Shown here: positions 43,839-52,515 of the stretch, in pieces | Layout of the letters: each line of letters begins with the position of its first letter | Numbering within the stretch: the stretch's first letter is position 1 | Assembly (NCBI GenBank): GCA_016722575.1 | Contig: JADKIY010000002.1 | Location: 992,001 to 1,056,000, forward strand | DNA: 64,000 bases | Source of the DNA: Elusimicrobiota bacterium | GTDB taxonomy: Bacteria; Elusimicrobiota; Elusimicrobia; FEN-1173 | Direction of reading: 5' to 3' | Translations under genes and position numbers: made by a program | Notes under the pieces: generated by a model | The model's input: the letters and a program-made list of their open reading frames with translations, nothing else | The model's database searches: none | Told to the model about the DNA's origin: nothing

Positions 43839-44887
43839 GCGGCCCCCGTCGGCACGGGAAAAGAGTGGTACGCCGTGATGCCCACGTAGACCCGCCGGCC
43901 CACGTCGAAGCCGCTGGCCAGGGAGACGCCCTTGGGCACGTGGGCCACGATGGGCCGGTCGGCCCCCACGTCCACGGAATGTTCAATCAATGGCCCCCGA
44001 AACCGCGTTTTTACGATCGTGCCTTCCACCTGGAGAGTTTCGGGCGCGGAGCTCAGATACACGTCGTTGGGTCGGAAATAGATGCGGACCTGGGCGCCCA
44101 CGGCGGGGCCGGCGACCGTGAATCGAAAAGGGCCCCAAAGGGCCAGTTCGGGTTGATTGATAACGGAATCCACGTGATTCGTTTCCCCGACGAACTGGGC
44201 GACGAACTGGGTGGCCGGATGGTCGAAAATTTCGAAGGGCGTGCCTTCCTGCTCAATGCGCCCTTGGGCCATCACCAAGATTTTTCCGGAAATTTCCATG
44301 GCCTCCTGCTGGTCGTGGGTCACAAAAAGGGTGGTGACGTGGGCCTCCTCGTGCAGGCGCCGAATCCACCCCCGCAGTTCGTCCCGCACCTTGGCGTCCA
44401 GCGCGCCGAAGGGTTCGTCCAGGAGCAGGACCCGGGGCCGAGGCGCCAGGGCCCGGGCCAGGGCCACCCGTTGACGCTGGCCGCCCGAAAGTTGGGACGG
44501 AAACCGTTTTTCGTAACCTTCCAATTGAACGAGTTTTAACAATTCACGAACACGTTCCCGAATTTCCTCCACGGGGGTACGCCGCACCGCCAAGCCGAAG
44601 GCGATGTTGTCCCAGATGGTCATGTGTTTGAAAAGGGCGTAGTGCTGGAAAACGAAGCCGACGTTTCGTTCCCGAGCGGATTGGGTGGTGGCCTCCTCCC
44701 CGGTCAGGAGGATGTCGCCAGCGTCCGGCCGCTCCAACCCCGCGATCATGCGCAGGAGGGTGCTTTTGCCGGACCCCGAGGGACCCAGGAGAGCGACCAA
44801 GGAACCGGAGTCCAAACGGAAGGACACGTCGTCCACCGCCTTGAAAGCGCCGAACCTTTTGGTCAATCCCCGCACTTCGATGCTCAT
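43835..44887 (-). CDS. cysA: Sulfate/thiosulfate ABC transporter ATP-binding protein CysA
   Basis: This 350-residue ATPase energises sulfate import. It has Walker [10 protein letters not shown] (~34-42), [20 protein letters not shown], signature [17 protein letters not shown], Walker [16 protein letters not shown] and [15 protein letters not shown]-terminal TOBE-like region follows. The [20 protein letters not shown] and [21 protein letters not shown] runs are those of CysA rather than other family members. Partners (periplasmic binding protein, CysT, CysW) are not in the window. A GGAGA site lies 3 nt before the ATG and a terminator hairpin just before that. Confidence 0.94.
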   Translation of the reverse strand: MSIEVRGLTKRFGAFKAVDDVSFRLDSGSLVALLGPSGSGKSTLLRMIAGLERPDAGDILLTGEEATTQSARERNVGFVFQHYALFKHMTIWDNIAFGLAVRRTPVEEIRERVRELLKLVQLEGYEKRFPSQLSGGQRQRVALARALAPRPRVLLLDEPFGALDAKVRDELRGWIRRLHEEAHVTTLFVTHDQQEAMEISGKILVMAQGRIEQEGTPFEIFDHPATQFVAQFVGETNHVDSVINQPELALWGPFRFTVAGPAVGAQVRIYFRPNDVYLSSAPETLQVEGTIVKTRFRGPLIEHSVDVGADRPIVAHVPKGVSLASGFDVGRRVYVGITAYHSFPVPTGAA

Positions 44888-44904
44888 GGGTCTCCGTTCC
44901 TTTC

Positions 44905-44939
44905 AAAAAAAAACCCCGTGCGCGAACCGGCGGCACGGG
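44905..44939 (-). terminator. Intrinsic terminator directly upstream of cysA (attenuator)
   Basis: On the transcript CCCGTGC and GCACGGG form a 7-bp stem with an 11-nt loop, followed by nine T residues after one more G. It lies only 17 bp before the cysA ATG on the same strand and after the leader, so full termination would abolish cys expression. It points only to the minus strand; the plus strand has no T-tract. Confidence 0.85.
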
Positions 44940-45067
44940 ACTTGCGGCCGCTTTAGCGCCCTGTCTGTCCCGCCCTCCCCACGAGTTCGTGGTCGGGGCG
45001 GCCCCAAACGGTTGAACGTTGAGGTCACTTTTCAGTGAAAACCGGCCGGGGCAAGTTGGTACTTAAA

Positions 45068-45178
45068 GCCTCGCCGTTAGGCGTGGTCCCCGTTTTCCCG
45101 CGGCTACGCGGGTTGGGGGCCTCGCCGTTAGGCGTGGTCCCCGTTTTCCCGCGGCTACGCGGGTTGGGGGCCTCGCCG
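45068..45178. repeat. Two exact 51-bp tandem repeats plus a 9-bp third partial copy
   Basis: Units 45068-45118 and 45119-45169 are identical base for base; 45170-45178 begins a third copy. Read as minus-strand RNA each unit folds into GGCG/CGCC, then CCCC/GGGG, then CCCGCG/CGCGGG around a TAGC loop, with purine-rich internal loops. The stems sit in the same positions in both. No spacers exist, so this is not a CRISPR array. The same stretch could encode a 17-residue repeat peptide, but no start signal supports that. Confidence 0.9.
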
Positions 45179-45223
45179 ACAAACGCGGCTCCCGATCCAA
45201 AAGGGCGCCACGCCTTGAAAACG

Positions 45224-45252
45224 ATTATAGGATAGTTGTTCCCGGGAAACAA
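45224..45252 (-). promoter_or_regulatory. cys operon promoter overlapped by an inverted repeat
   Basis: TTGTTT, 17 bp, TATAAT on the minus strand. An inverted repeat (GTTGTT, 7-nt centre with CCCGGG, AACAAC, 45235-45253) covers the -35 box and part of the spacer, so it could be an operator. It lies 10 bp downstream of the giant gene stop and could also serve as that gene's transcript end, though without a T-tract. Confidence 0.7.
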
Positions 45253-45262
45253 CCGCCGGGGA

Positions 45263-48200
45263 TCAGGCGTTGATGGAGACGAATTTGGTCCGCTGGAGGT
45301 CCTGGCCGATCCGTTCGGTGGCGTTGTAAACCAAATCCCCGGCCAAAAAGACCAGCAGCTGAACCAGGGATTCCACCCCGGCCAGGTCCCAGCCCTCGGC
45401 CGAGGGGGTGAACACGTCCAGGGGCCGCAGGGATTCGCCGGGGCGGGACTGAAGGCGGAGGGCCAATTCCCGAAGATGGATTTTACCGTCGGCGAACAAA
45501 ATTCGGTGGGTGGGCTCGTTGGCGAAGTAGCGAAAATCCGCCGACGCGTCGAACGTCCACCCGGCCCGGGCCGCCAGGGCGCGGGCCTCTTTTTCCAACG
45601 CGGCGTCGGTGGACGCGCCCCGGTCCACGAAAACGACGCGCGATCGGCTGTGGGAGGATTCCCGCCGGGCCTTCCCCAATCGCTCCAGGGTGGCGAGAAT
45701 CGGCTTTTCCCGGGCGGCCGCCGAGGCCAGGTCGATCACGACGTCTCGGTTCTCCGCCAGGGCCGACTGGAACCGCGTGCGTTCGGATTCGACGCGGGAG
45801 ATTTCGCGAAGATCGTCGTTGAGCCGGGTCTCCAGACGGCGCGCCAATTTCTCAAACAGCGGCGCGTCGAATCCCCGGGGACCGGTGGACGCCAACCCCG
45901 CGGCCGCGACCAACCATTTGACCCCGTGCACCCGGCCGGCGTCCCGCAGATCGGCGCGCCGGGCGAACCAGGATAAGACCAGGCGGTCCGCCAGGGCTTC
46001 CATCCAGGCAACCGTTTGATCGTCGTTTTCCCGGACAACGGGGATGTCCTGCAACCGCTGGGCGGCGTCCAACACGAGGGCCGCTCCGTCCCCGTTTTCG
46101 AAGGCTTCCGCCGCCGCCCCCGCCAGGGCGGCGGGCGACAGCTCCCGTTTGTCCCACCGCGCGGCGCGTTCAATGGTCGACGGCGTGTCCACCCCGGCGA
46201 CGCTTTCCGTCAATTGACGGGCCCACCAGCGGGCGTAACCGCTTCGAACGGCGGCCTCGAGGCGCACCGTGGTCGATCGTTCGCGCAAAGCGGCTTCGAT
46301 CCCCAATGGGCGAAGGATGGGGAACAAGCGGTCCAAGGCCCGGCCCGGGTCCTCCGGCGCAATCCGGCGGGACTCCGCCCAATTGTCCAGCAGTCCTTCG
46401 GAACCGGTCACGGCGACGATGGGCATCGGTTCCCCGGTCAATTCCCGGTGGGCCCGACGGGAAGCCGTTTCCTGGGCCCGGCGGAAATGATTCATCAACG
46501 GGCCCATTTTCGCGGGCGAAAAGGTGACCCGGACCAGCCGCGGAGCGCCGACGTCGGCGGCCTCCCTCTTTTCCAAGACCTCGACGTCGCCGATGGACCG
46601 GAGGGCCTTCATCCAAAAATCGTGCCCGCCTTGGGTTTGATGGCGGACCAACAATTCGGCCACGGCTTTGGCCATTAATTCCGTGACGAAGTAGGGCGAT
46701 TGGGGAAGGGTGGGGTCGCTTTTTAAAATCCGTTCGTCCACGGTGATGACGAACATCGTGGGGCGGACACCGAAGACGGGGTTGGAGCGGATTTCGGCCG
46801 GGATCGACTCCTCAAACCGCCGGAGATCCTCCGCCGTGAGCGAGGCCAGGCGATCGGTGGCGGCGGCCACGTAACCGGAGTCGGGCGGCGCCCGGGCGCC
46901 CCGCTCCTTGGGGGAAGGCTCTCCCGCCACGGCGAAGAGGCGTTCGGCCAAGCCGAACACGGATTGAATGAGGGCGTTGCCGCCTTGGTGGCCGACGTTG
47001 GGGAGGGATTGGGTTTCGTGGAAGCCGCGCCGCTGCAGGGGCGCCCCCTCGCGATAGCTTCCGATAAAAAAGTAGTTCAGGTAGGGGCCGACGCGCGTCC
47101 GCACTTTGCGTTGGCCGGAACGAAACGCTGCCGGGGTGCGCCATCCCGTCAAATGGTCGATGTTCTCGGGCAGTGCGGTGTTGGCCGCCGTTTGGACTTC
47201 GGCGCGAAGCGCCAGGATCTTCTCCCGGGTCACGCGGCCCGGCGGAATCGCGTCCCGGATGGCTTCGGCACCGGACAGAAGAACGGCCCGGTTGCGGCCC
47301 TCTTCCTTGGCTTGGTTCAACGCGTCGTTGGCGAAACGGTACCCCCATTCGATCAAGTCCGCCCGCCGACCGGACAGCCACCGCCCGCCTTTCATCCAAT
47401 CGCCGTCCGCCTCGGTGGTGGTTTCCTCGAGGACCCGAAGGGTGTCGGCGGCGTTCACGGCCCCGATGGACAAGGTGAAGGGCCCGGCGCCCGGACGCTC
47501 AAATTGAAGGGGGGACAAATCCGTTTGACTGAAAAGAGCGCCCTGAATTTCCTCCAAGAGCGATTCGTCGGTCCGCGGCGACGGCGGAGCCCGGCCCGCC
47601 AACAGTCGGGCCCAGGCGGCCAGGGCCGAAGGAAAACGGCCCGGCTTTCGTTCGACAATTAGACGGTATCCGGCCCCGTAACGCTCGAGGACCATGGCCC
47701 CGGGGAGGGCCTTTAACGCGTTGATTTCGCTGGCCACCAACAAGGGGCGGTGAATCGCAACGAAGGCGTATTTCCCCCGGAAATGCTGATCAACGGCGGA
47801 AACAACGCGGTTTAAGAAAAACCGGGCCTTGGGTTCCGTCCCTTTAAATTCAAAAATCAGCTCGTCCCCGCCCACGCCCCGATGAACCCGCCCGCCCCCG
47901 CTTCGGGCCGCCGCGGCCACCACTTCTCGGGTTTCGCGAAATATCGATCGGCGGAGAAAGAGAATGTCGGGGCCTTGGGTCCACTCGAAAAGATCGCCGA
48001 TGGCGTCTTTCCCCAGCAGTTCGTTTTTGCCCCCCAACTTATCGAAGTCCCCGGACAGAAACCACCGATTCGAGAGGTCCACCGGGCGGGCCAGGGACCG
48101 GCGAACGCGGGCTTCCCCGTCGGCCTGGGGGTCCACCGGATCGGACCGGTGGCGGTGGATGGACATGTCCCAATCCCCGTGAAGGGCGGCCGTGGTGAGG

Positions 48201-50665
48201 AGCGCCCAAACCGCGGCGCCGTCAAAAGGAAGGAGGGCCGTCAAGGCATAGACGCCGCTCAGCGTTAGACCGAGCAACGGTCGGGACCCCAGGAACAATT
48301 TGCGGTTGGGAACCCATTCGATCGCCCACTCCCGAGCGAAGGACGTCCAAGTCCAACCGTCTTCGGGGGCGTGGAAGGCCCAACGAACCAGGGTGTGGGC
48401 GAAGACAAAACCCGGAACCGCCCAAAAGAGGCCGGCCGAGGCGGCGAGCCAAAGCGGGAAATCGGCGTGCACCAAAAGTCCGGGAATCACGGTCAGGCCG
48501 ACGTAACGGAACGCCGCCGTCTCCCAAAGTCCCACGAGGGCGTAATACAAACCCGGGATTTTCTGTCGAAAGGCGGACAGGCGAGACCAGGGCTCGAGAA
48601 CGTCCAGGAAACGTCCGGACCGGGCGGCGGGCGCGAAGGACAGGGTCATGGGTTTGCCGTCCACGGAGACGTCCAGCGTCAGGGGGGAATCCGGCGGCCG
48701 CCCCGGGTCGGCCGACATCGCCGTCACCGCCACCCGGGCGGGCCCGCCGGGCCCGTCGAAGGCAAATCGATAGGATTCGCCGGCGCGGAGAGGGGCCGCG
48801 ACCTCGGCCCGATCGATCGTGGCGAGGGCCTCCCGGGCCAGGGCGCGAAGGCGTTCGTTGGCCGCGGCCACGTCCACCGTTCCGGCGGCCAAGGGCGCGA
48901 CGATTTGAGCCGCCAACAGCCCCTCGACCGCCCGCTGGTGGGGCGCGTCGATGTTGACCGTCGGGCCCAGGGCCCGTTCGCTCACCAGGGACAGCGGCTC
49001 ACCCACGAAGATTTTTTCCAAGGGGCGGGGGTCCTCCAGGAGAGCCGCCAAACCCGGGTTGCCGGCGGGCAAAACGTCCACCCGGGGGGTGAACACGCCC
49101 ACGGCGACGCCCCGGCGGGCCAAGGCGTTCTCCAGGCCCGGGGTGTGAAAGCCCCCGGCGACCAGCGCGGCCGCCCGGGCGCCGTCCTGCCGCATCCGTT
49201 GCAAGGTGTTGGCGACCAAGGCGTCGTTCCGTTGGGACGCGCGTTCGCAGAAAGACTCAAAGGGGCGGAGGGCTTCGGGCGAAGGGAAACGGGGAACGGC
49301 GACTCCCAAGGCGGCGAGATCAACGGGCCAACGACGCAGGGCGTTCCGTTCGACGATATACGCCGACCATCCGTCGGGCGAGAGGGAGAGGTCCACCATT
49401 TGGGTCAGCAGACGCCATCGGCGATCCAGGGCCAGCAACCGCCGGGCCGTGGGCCCCGCCGCCAAAGCGTCTTCCACCCGGCGTTCCAGCCCCGCCAATT
49501 CCGTCAAAAGGGGGCCGCGTTCGATGCCCTCGGCGGCCTCGGCGTATTGACGGTAGCCGGTCAGGGCCGGATAGGCCGAGAGCGAGAGTCCGTGACGACG
49601 GGCCAGCCCTTCCAGGGCGTCGAAGAGCGCTCCGTAACCCAGCCGACCCGCCCGGTGTTCGACCACCCGGTGAAGAAGTTCCGCGTTTTCCCTGGCGCTC
49701 AGCGTTTTGGCGAGCCGGGTCAGGAAATCCCGGCGCTCGCTTTCCACCCGAGCGAAATCCATGGAGCGCTCCCGGGCCAGGGCGGTCGCCAAACGGCGCA
49801 CGTTGGGAACCGCGGCGCCGGCCGCCCCGGGTTGGGACAAAAGATGAACGGCGTAATCGGCCAGGGAGAGACGACCGGCGGCTTTGTCGGCCGCTTTGAG
49901 CGCGTGGGCGTGGGCGGCCGGCGAATCCCACCGGGCGTGGGCGTCGGCCAAGGCGCGGCGCGCGGGCCCCAGGGCCGCGCGGAGGGCCGGTTGGCGTCGA
50001 AGGGCCGCCCGGGCCGCGGCCAAATTTTCGTGGTAAAGCGTTGGGTCCTCGGCGCCGAAAAGTTTCGGGCCTTCGGGAGCCACCAGGCCCGCGTGCTCCG
50101 GCCCGCCGATCATATTGCGTTGGAGGAGGCCATCGGCCACCGAGGTCAACAGGTCCGCCGGAACAAAGCGCCGAAGAGGGTCCAGCCGGAAATCGCCCGT
50201 CGCGCCTTCCACGGCCACCAGGGGAAAGTCCCCCCCCGCGGACAAATCCGCCAATAGGATGGAAATGTTTTTTTGCGCGTCGGCGACATCGTGCAGGTCT
50301 TGGACCAAGAGAACCACGGGCGCGTCGGCCCGGTCGCCCGCCCGAAACGACGTTAAGCGCGCGGCGCCCCGGCCGCGTTTGGCCCACCGACCGCCGGCCC
50401 CCGCCAGCGATCCGCCGCCCTCGATCGTCGCCGCTGCTCCCCACACGGGCTTTTCGCCGGGCCATTGAGACAAGAGCGCCGTGAATTCGGTGGACTCGGC
50501 GTTGGGCCGCGCGGCCGCGGCCCGACGGTCGTCCCAAAATCGCCGACCCTCCATCACACCGGCGGCCAGGGGGTTTCCGCCGAGGAGCAGGGACAGGAGG
50601 GCCCCGCCCGCCCGGTGGGCGAAAGTTCGGAGGGAACGTCGTGTGGATCGGCGGCGAATTTTCAT
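45263..50665 (-). CDS. Giant 1800-residue multidomain protein: Tiki/ChaN-like region, membrane part, split GGDEF-like domain
   Basis: The N-terminus is basic with a possible signal anchor. Residues ~100-560 look like a Tiki/TraB/ChaN-type domain (VVLLVQDLHDVADAQKNI, FPLVAVEGATGDF, LVAGGFHTPGLENALARRG). Residues ~700-830 hold several membrane helices with motifs like CPBP proteases (FVFAHTL, AALHGDWD). Residues ~865-1000 match the first half of a GGDEF domain (GDFDKLGGKNELLGKDAIGD, then GVGGDELIFEF near 931). The second half (FTLSIGAV, then FANDALNQAKEEGRNRAV) follows only after an insertion, near 1060-1145. The last ~650 residues show no domain I can name. Cyclic-di-GMP synthesis is possible but unproven. 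The same layout as a whole is unknown to me. Confidence 0.85.
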   Translation of the reverse strand: MKIRRRSTRRSLRTFAHRAGGALLSLLLGGNPLAAGVMEGRRFWDDRRAAAARPNAESTEFTALLSQWPGEKPVWGAAATIEGGGSLAGAGGRWAKRGRGAARLTSFRAGDRADAPVVLLVQDLHDVADAQKNISILLADLSAGGDFPLVAVEGATGDFRLDPLRRFVPADLLTSVADGLLQRNMIGGPEHAGLVAPEGPKLFGAEDPTLYHENLAAARAALRRQPALRAALGPARRALADAHARWDSPAAHAHALKAADKAAGRLSLADYAVHLLSQPGAAGAAVPNVRRLATALARERSMDFARVESERRDFLTRLAKTLSARENAELLHRVVEHRAGRLGYGALFDALEGLARRHGLSLSAYPALTGYRQYAEAAEGIERGPLLTELAGLERRVEDALAAGPTARRLLALDRRWRLLTQMVDLSLSPDGWSAYIVERNALRRWPVDLAALGVAVPRFPSPEALRPFESFCERASQRNDALVANTLQRMRQDGARAAALVAGGFHTPGLENALARRGVAVGVFTPRVDVLPAGNPGLAALLEDPRPLEKIFVGEPLSLVSERALGPTVNIDAPHQRAVEGLLAAQIVAPLAAGTVDVAAANERLRALAREALATIDRAEVAAPLRAGESYRFAFDGPGGPARVAVTAMSADPGRPPDSPLTLDVSVDGKPMTLSFAPAARSGRFLDVLEPWSRLSAFRQKIPGLYYALVGLWETAAFRYVGLTVIPGLLVHADFPLWLAASAGLFWAVPGFVFAHTLVRWAFHAPEDGWTWTSFAREWAIEWVPNRKLFLGSRPLLGLTLSGVYALTALLPFDGAAVWALLTTAALHGDWDMSIHRHRSDPVDPQADGEARVRRSLARPVDLSNRWFLSGDFDKLGGKNELLGKDAIGDLFEWTQGPDILFLRRSIFRETREVVAAAARSGGGRVHRGVGGDELIFEFKGTEPKARFFLNRVVSAVDQHFRGKYAFVAIHRPLLVASEINALKALPGAMVLERYGAGYRLIVERKPGRFPSALAAWARLLAGRAPPSPRTDESLLEEIQGALFSQTDLSPLQFERPGAGPFTLSIGAVNAADTLRVLEETTTEADGDWMKGGRWLSGRRADLIEWGYRFANDALNQAKEEGRNRAVLLSGAEAIRDAIPPGRVTREKILALRAEVQTAANTALPENIDHLTGWRTPAAFRSGQRKVRTRVGPYLNYFFIGSYREGAPLQRRGFHETQSLPNVGHQGGNALIQSVFGLAERLFAVAGEPSPKERGARAPPDSGYVAAATDRLASLTAEDLRRFEESIPAEIRSNPVFGVRPTMFVITVDERILKSDPTLPQSPYFVTELMAKAVAELLVRHQTQGGHDFWMKALRSIGDVEVLEKREAADVGAPRLVRVTFSPAKMGPLMNHFRRAQETASRRAHRELTGEPMPIVAVTGSEGLLDNWAESRRIAPEDPGRALDRLFPILRPLGIEAALRERSTTVRLEAAVRSGYARWWARQLTESVAGVDTPSTIERAARWDKRELSPAALAGAAAEAFENGDGAALVLDAAQRLQDIPVVRENDDQTVAWMEALADRLVLSWFARRADLRDAGRVHGVKWLVAAAGLASTGPRGFDAPLFEKLARRLETRLNDDLREISRVESERTRFQSALAENRDVVIDLASAAAREKPILATLERLGKARRESSHSRSRVVFVDRGASTDAALEKEARALAARAGWTFDASADFRYFANEPTHRILFADGKIHLRELALRLQSRPGESLRPLDVFTPSAEGWDLAGVESLVQLLVFLAGDLVYNATERIGQDLQRTKFVSINA

Positions 50666-50740
50666 TGATGAGGGGGCGCTTCCGCGTCCTCAAATTAAGT
50701 TTAATAGAAGAAGACCGGCGGGGACCTTAAAGGATTGTAA

Positions 50741-51541
50741 ATGAAATGTAAATACATGGTTTATTCCTTTGTTCTGTTCTTGGGCGGCGTGGCCTCCGCG
50801 GAGCCCTTGCACACCCAAGCGGAACTGGTGACCGTCGCCACGACGGCCGCCCCGGGCCAGGTGCTCTGGGTGGGGGTGCGATTGCGCACCTTGGACGGAT
50901 GGCACGTCTTTTGGGACAACCCCGGGGAAGTGGGGCTGACGACCAAAGTGCAATGGCTTTCCCCGCCCGACGCCGCCACGGCCCCGATTCGGTGGCCTTG
51001 GCCCCTTCGCAAAATCACCGACGGTTGGGTCGCCCACACGCTCCCCGACGACGCGACGCTTTGGACGCCCCTTCGACTGGCCGACGCCGTGCCCATGGGC
51101 GCGGGGTGGACCGTGCGCGCCCGGGTGGAATGGTTGGAGTGCCGGGAGACCTGCCAGGCCGGCACCGCGGAAACCTCCCTCTTCGTGGTCACCGACCCCC
51201 GCGCGCCGGAAGCCCGGGCGCCGGTGCCGCCGGAGGAAAAGGCGGCGCCGTGCCAGGCGCGTCGGGTGGGGAAAAAGAATTGGGAGTTGGTTTTCGCCCC
51301 GGAGCGGGGCGGACAAAGCCATGTGCCGGTCGTTTTTTTCCCCCGATCCCTCGGGTGGGCGGCGGCCGCCCCCGCGGTCCCGCGGGTGTCCGGGGAGTTC
51401 CGGGTTCTTTCCATCGGCCGACCGCCCGGGGCCCTTCCGAAGCGACTCCAGGGCCTGCTCCTGGGGCCGGCGGGTTGGCGGGGACCGGGCCGGGCCCGGG
51501 GCGCCTGGGTGGACGTTCCCATCCCCGAAACCTACGATTAG
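50741..51541 (+). CDS. Secreted DsbD N-terminal-like domain protein (DsbC/DsbD-alpha family)
   Basis: The 266-residue product has a signal peptide (MKCKYMVYSFVLFLGGVASA) followed by the domain found at the N-terminus of DsbD/ScsB-type thiol reductases. It reads LRTLDGWHVFWDNPGEVGL, WVAHTLPDDATLWTPL and the redox pair in ECRETCQAG. No membrane or thioredoxin domain follows, so it is a free-standing periplasmic redox or chaperone domain. A further cysteine sits near residue 168. AAAGGA lies 7 nt ahead of the ATG. Function in disulfide transfer is inferred from family. Confidence 0.85.
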   Translation: MKCKYMVYSFVLFLGGVASAEPLHTQAELVTVATTAAPGQVLWVGVRLRTLDGWHVFWDNPGEVGLTTKVQWLSPPDAATAPIRWPWPLRKITDGWVAHTLPDDATLWTPLRLADAVPMGAGWTVRARVEWLECRETCQAGTAETSLFVVTDPRAPEARAPVPPEEKAAPCQARRVGKKNWELVFAPERGGQSHVPVVFFPRSLGWAAAAPAVPRVSGEFRVLSIGRPPGALPKRLQGLLLGPAGWRGPGRARGAWVDVPIPETYD

Positions 51542-51571
51542 CCAACTCTTTTCTTTTTAGGCCATTCCCGT

Positions 51572-52378
51572 CTAACCCCTGGGATAAAACTCCGGACGCC
51601 GCTCCGCAAACAGGTCGTTTCCCGAGGACAATCGCTTGTCGTCGGCCTCGGCCGGACAAACGTCGACCACCGCCGCGCCCTCCGCCGTCCCCAACCGCTG
51701 CAGCACCTCTCCCCGAGGGGACAGGATCTGGCTTTGGCCGATGAACCGAAGCGTCCCCGCCCCACAGGTCTCCTCGCCCACCCGATCCGCCGTGGCCGCG
51801 AACACGCGGTTTTCCAAACAACGGGTGATCATGGCCTGGGGACAATTCGGAAGGACCAAGTTGGCGGGGTGCAAAACGATTTGGGCGCCGGCCAGGGCCA
51901 GGGCGCGCATGGACTCGGGGAAGAACCAATCGAAACAAATCATCAGGCCGATCCGCCCGGGCGGGAGGGACCAAACGGGGAACGGGCCGTCCCCCGGGGA
52001 AAAAAGCCCTTTTTCCCGGCCGAACAAATGGATTTTCCGGTAAACGCCGACCAGCCCCGTCGGACCCCACAGGGCGGCCGCGTTAAAGACCCGCCCGCCG
52101 GCGGACTCGGCCAACCCGAAAACGGCCCACGCTTTTTTCTTCCGGCAGAAATCGCCCACCGCCCGGCCGGAGGGACCGTCGGCGGCGGGCTCGGCCAGAG
52201 CGGCGATTTCCTCTGGGCGGTCGAAATGATACCCGGTAAAGGCCAGCTCGGGGAGCACGTACACGTCGGCCGGGGCCTCCGCCATCCGCGCCAGGGCCCG
52301 GTCACGGTTCTCTTCCACGGCGCCCTTTCGAGGTTCCGTTTGAATCACCGCCAATCGCGTCCCACCGCTGTTCGCCAC
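51572..52378 (-). CDS. Carbon-nitrogen hydrolase (nitrilase superfamily)
   Basis: The 268-residue enzyme has the Glu-Lys-Cys triad in family context: E44 in VLPELAFTGY, the Lys of YRKIHLFGREKGLFSPGD and the Cys of GLMICFDWFFPE. It should hydrolyse an amide or nitrile; the omega-amidase/Nit-like subgroup is most similar in length. GTG start. The short leader before it is a G/C-only run (CCCCCC/GGGGGG) that can form an extremely stable hairpin. Confidence 0.9.
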   Translation of the reverse strand: MANSGGTRLAVIQTEPRKGAVEENRDRALARMAEAPADVYVLPELAFTGYHFDRPEEIAALAEPAADGPSGRAVGDFCRKKKAWAVFGLAESAGGRVFNAAALWGPTGLVGVYRKIHLFGREKGLFSPGDGPFPVWSLPPGRIGLMICFDWFFPESMRALALAGAQIVLHPANLVLPNCPQAMITRCLENRVFAATADRVGEETCGAGTLRFIGQSQILSPRGEVLQRLGTAEGAAVVDVCPAEADDKRLSSGNDLFAERRPEFYPRG

Positions 52379-52416
52379 TGCCCCCCCCGGGGGGCCCCCC
52401 CGGGCCCCTTTGCCCC

Positions 52417-52449
52417 TTGATTATAGGTGAATCGGGGGCTAAGTATATA
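52417..52449. promoter_or_regulatory. Overlapping divergent promoters of the nitrilase and the GGDEF-EAL genes
   Basis: On plus, TTGATT (52417-52422), 17 bp, TAAGTA, continuing into TATATA. On minus, a perfect TATAAT at 52420-52425 overlaps the plus -35 box; its -35 is weak. Both fit their downstream genes, so simultaneous use may be mutually exclusive. Confidence 0.5.
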
Positions 52450-52515
52450 TGGACCGCGGGCGGGAAAACCGGCGCGCGGGGAAGCGGGGACGACGTTGGA
52501 ACGAAAGGAGGTCGG

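Larger units (their letters stand above)
44888..45217 (-). promoter_or_regulatory. Long structured leader of the cys operon (candidate riboswitch/attenuator)
   Basis: About 330 nt separate the predicted transcript start from cysA, with no credible gene inside. In 5'-3' order on the transcript the leader holds two exact 51-nt repeats. A small hairpin follows around 45023-45040. A hairpin at 44970-45001 has 6 bp (CCGCCC/GGGCGG), a 3x3 internal loop and 5 bp closing a tetraloop. A segment CGGGAC (44967-44972) can pair with GTCCCG (44936-44941). An intrinsic terminator comes last. That pairing would open the terminator and cannot coexist with the 44970-45001 hairpin. It is the layout of transcription attenuation. 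No known riboswitch class was recognised. Regulation by a sulfur metabolite is inference from the operon. Confidence 0.6.

Noticed and set aside
44905..44939. Terminator of the giant gene
   Set aside because: A strong promoter and the leader lie between it and the giant gene, and it is 17 bp from cysA, so it acts on the cys transcript, although read-through from the giant gene would also be cut.
45068..45178. CRISPR array
   Set aside because: The copies are directly adjacent with no spacers, only two full units, and no cas genes.
45025..45252. 75-residue frame with a repeated 17-residue peptide (EAPNPRSRGKTGTTPNG)
   Set aside because: It spans the cys promoter and has no ribosome-binding site. 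The repeat follows from the 51-bp DNA repeat being divisible by three.
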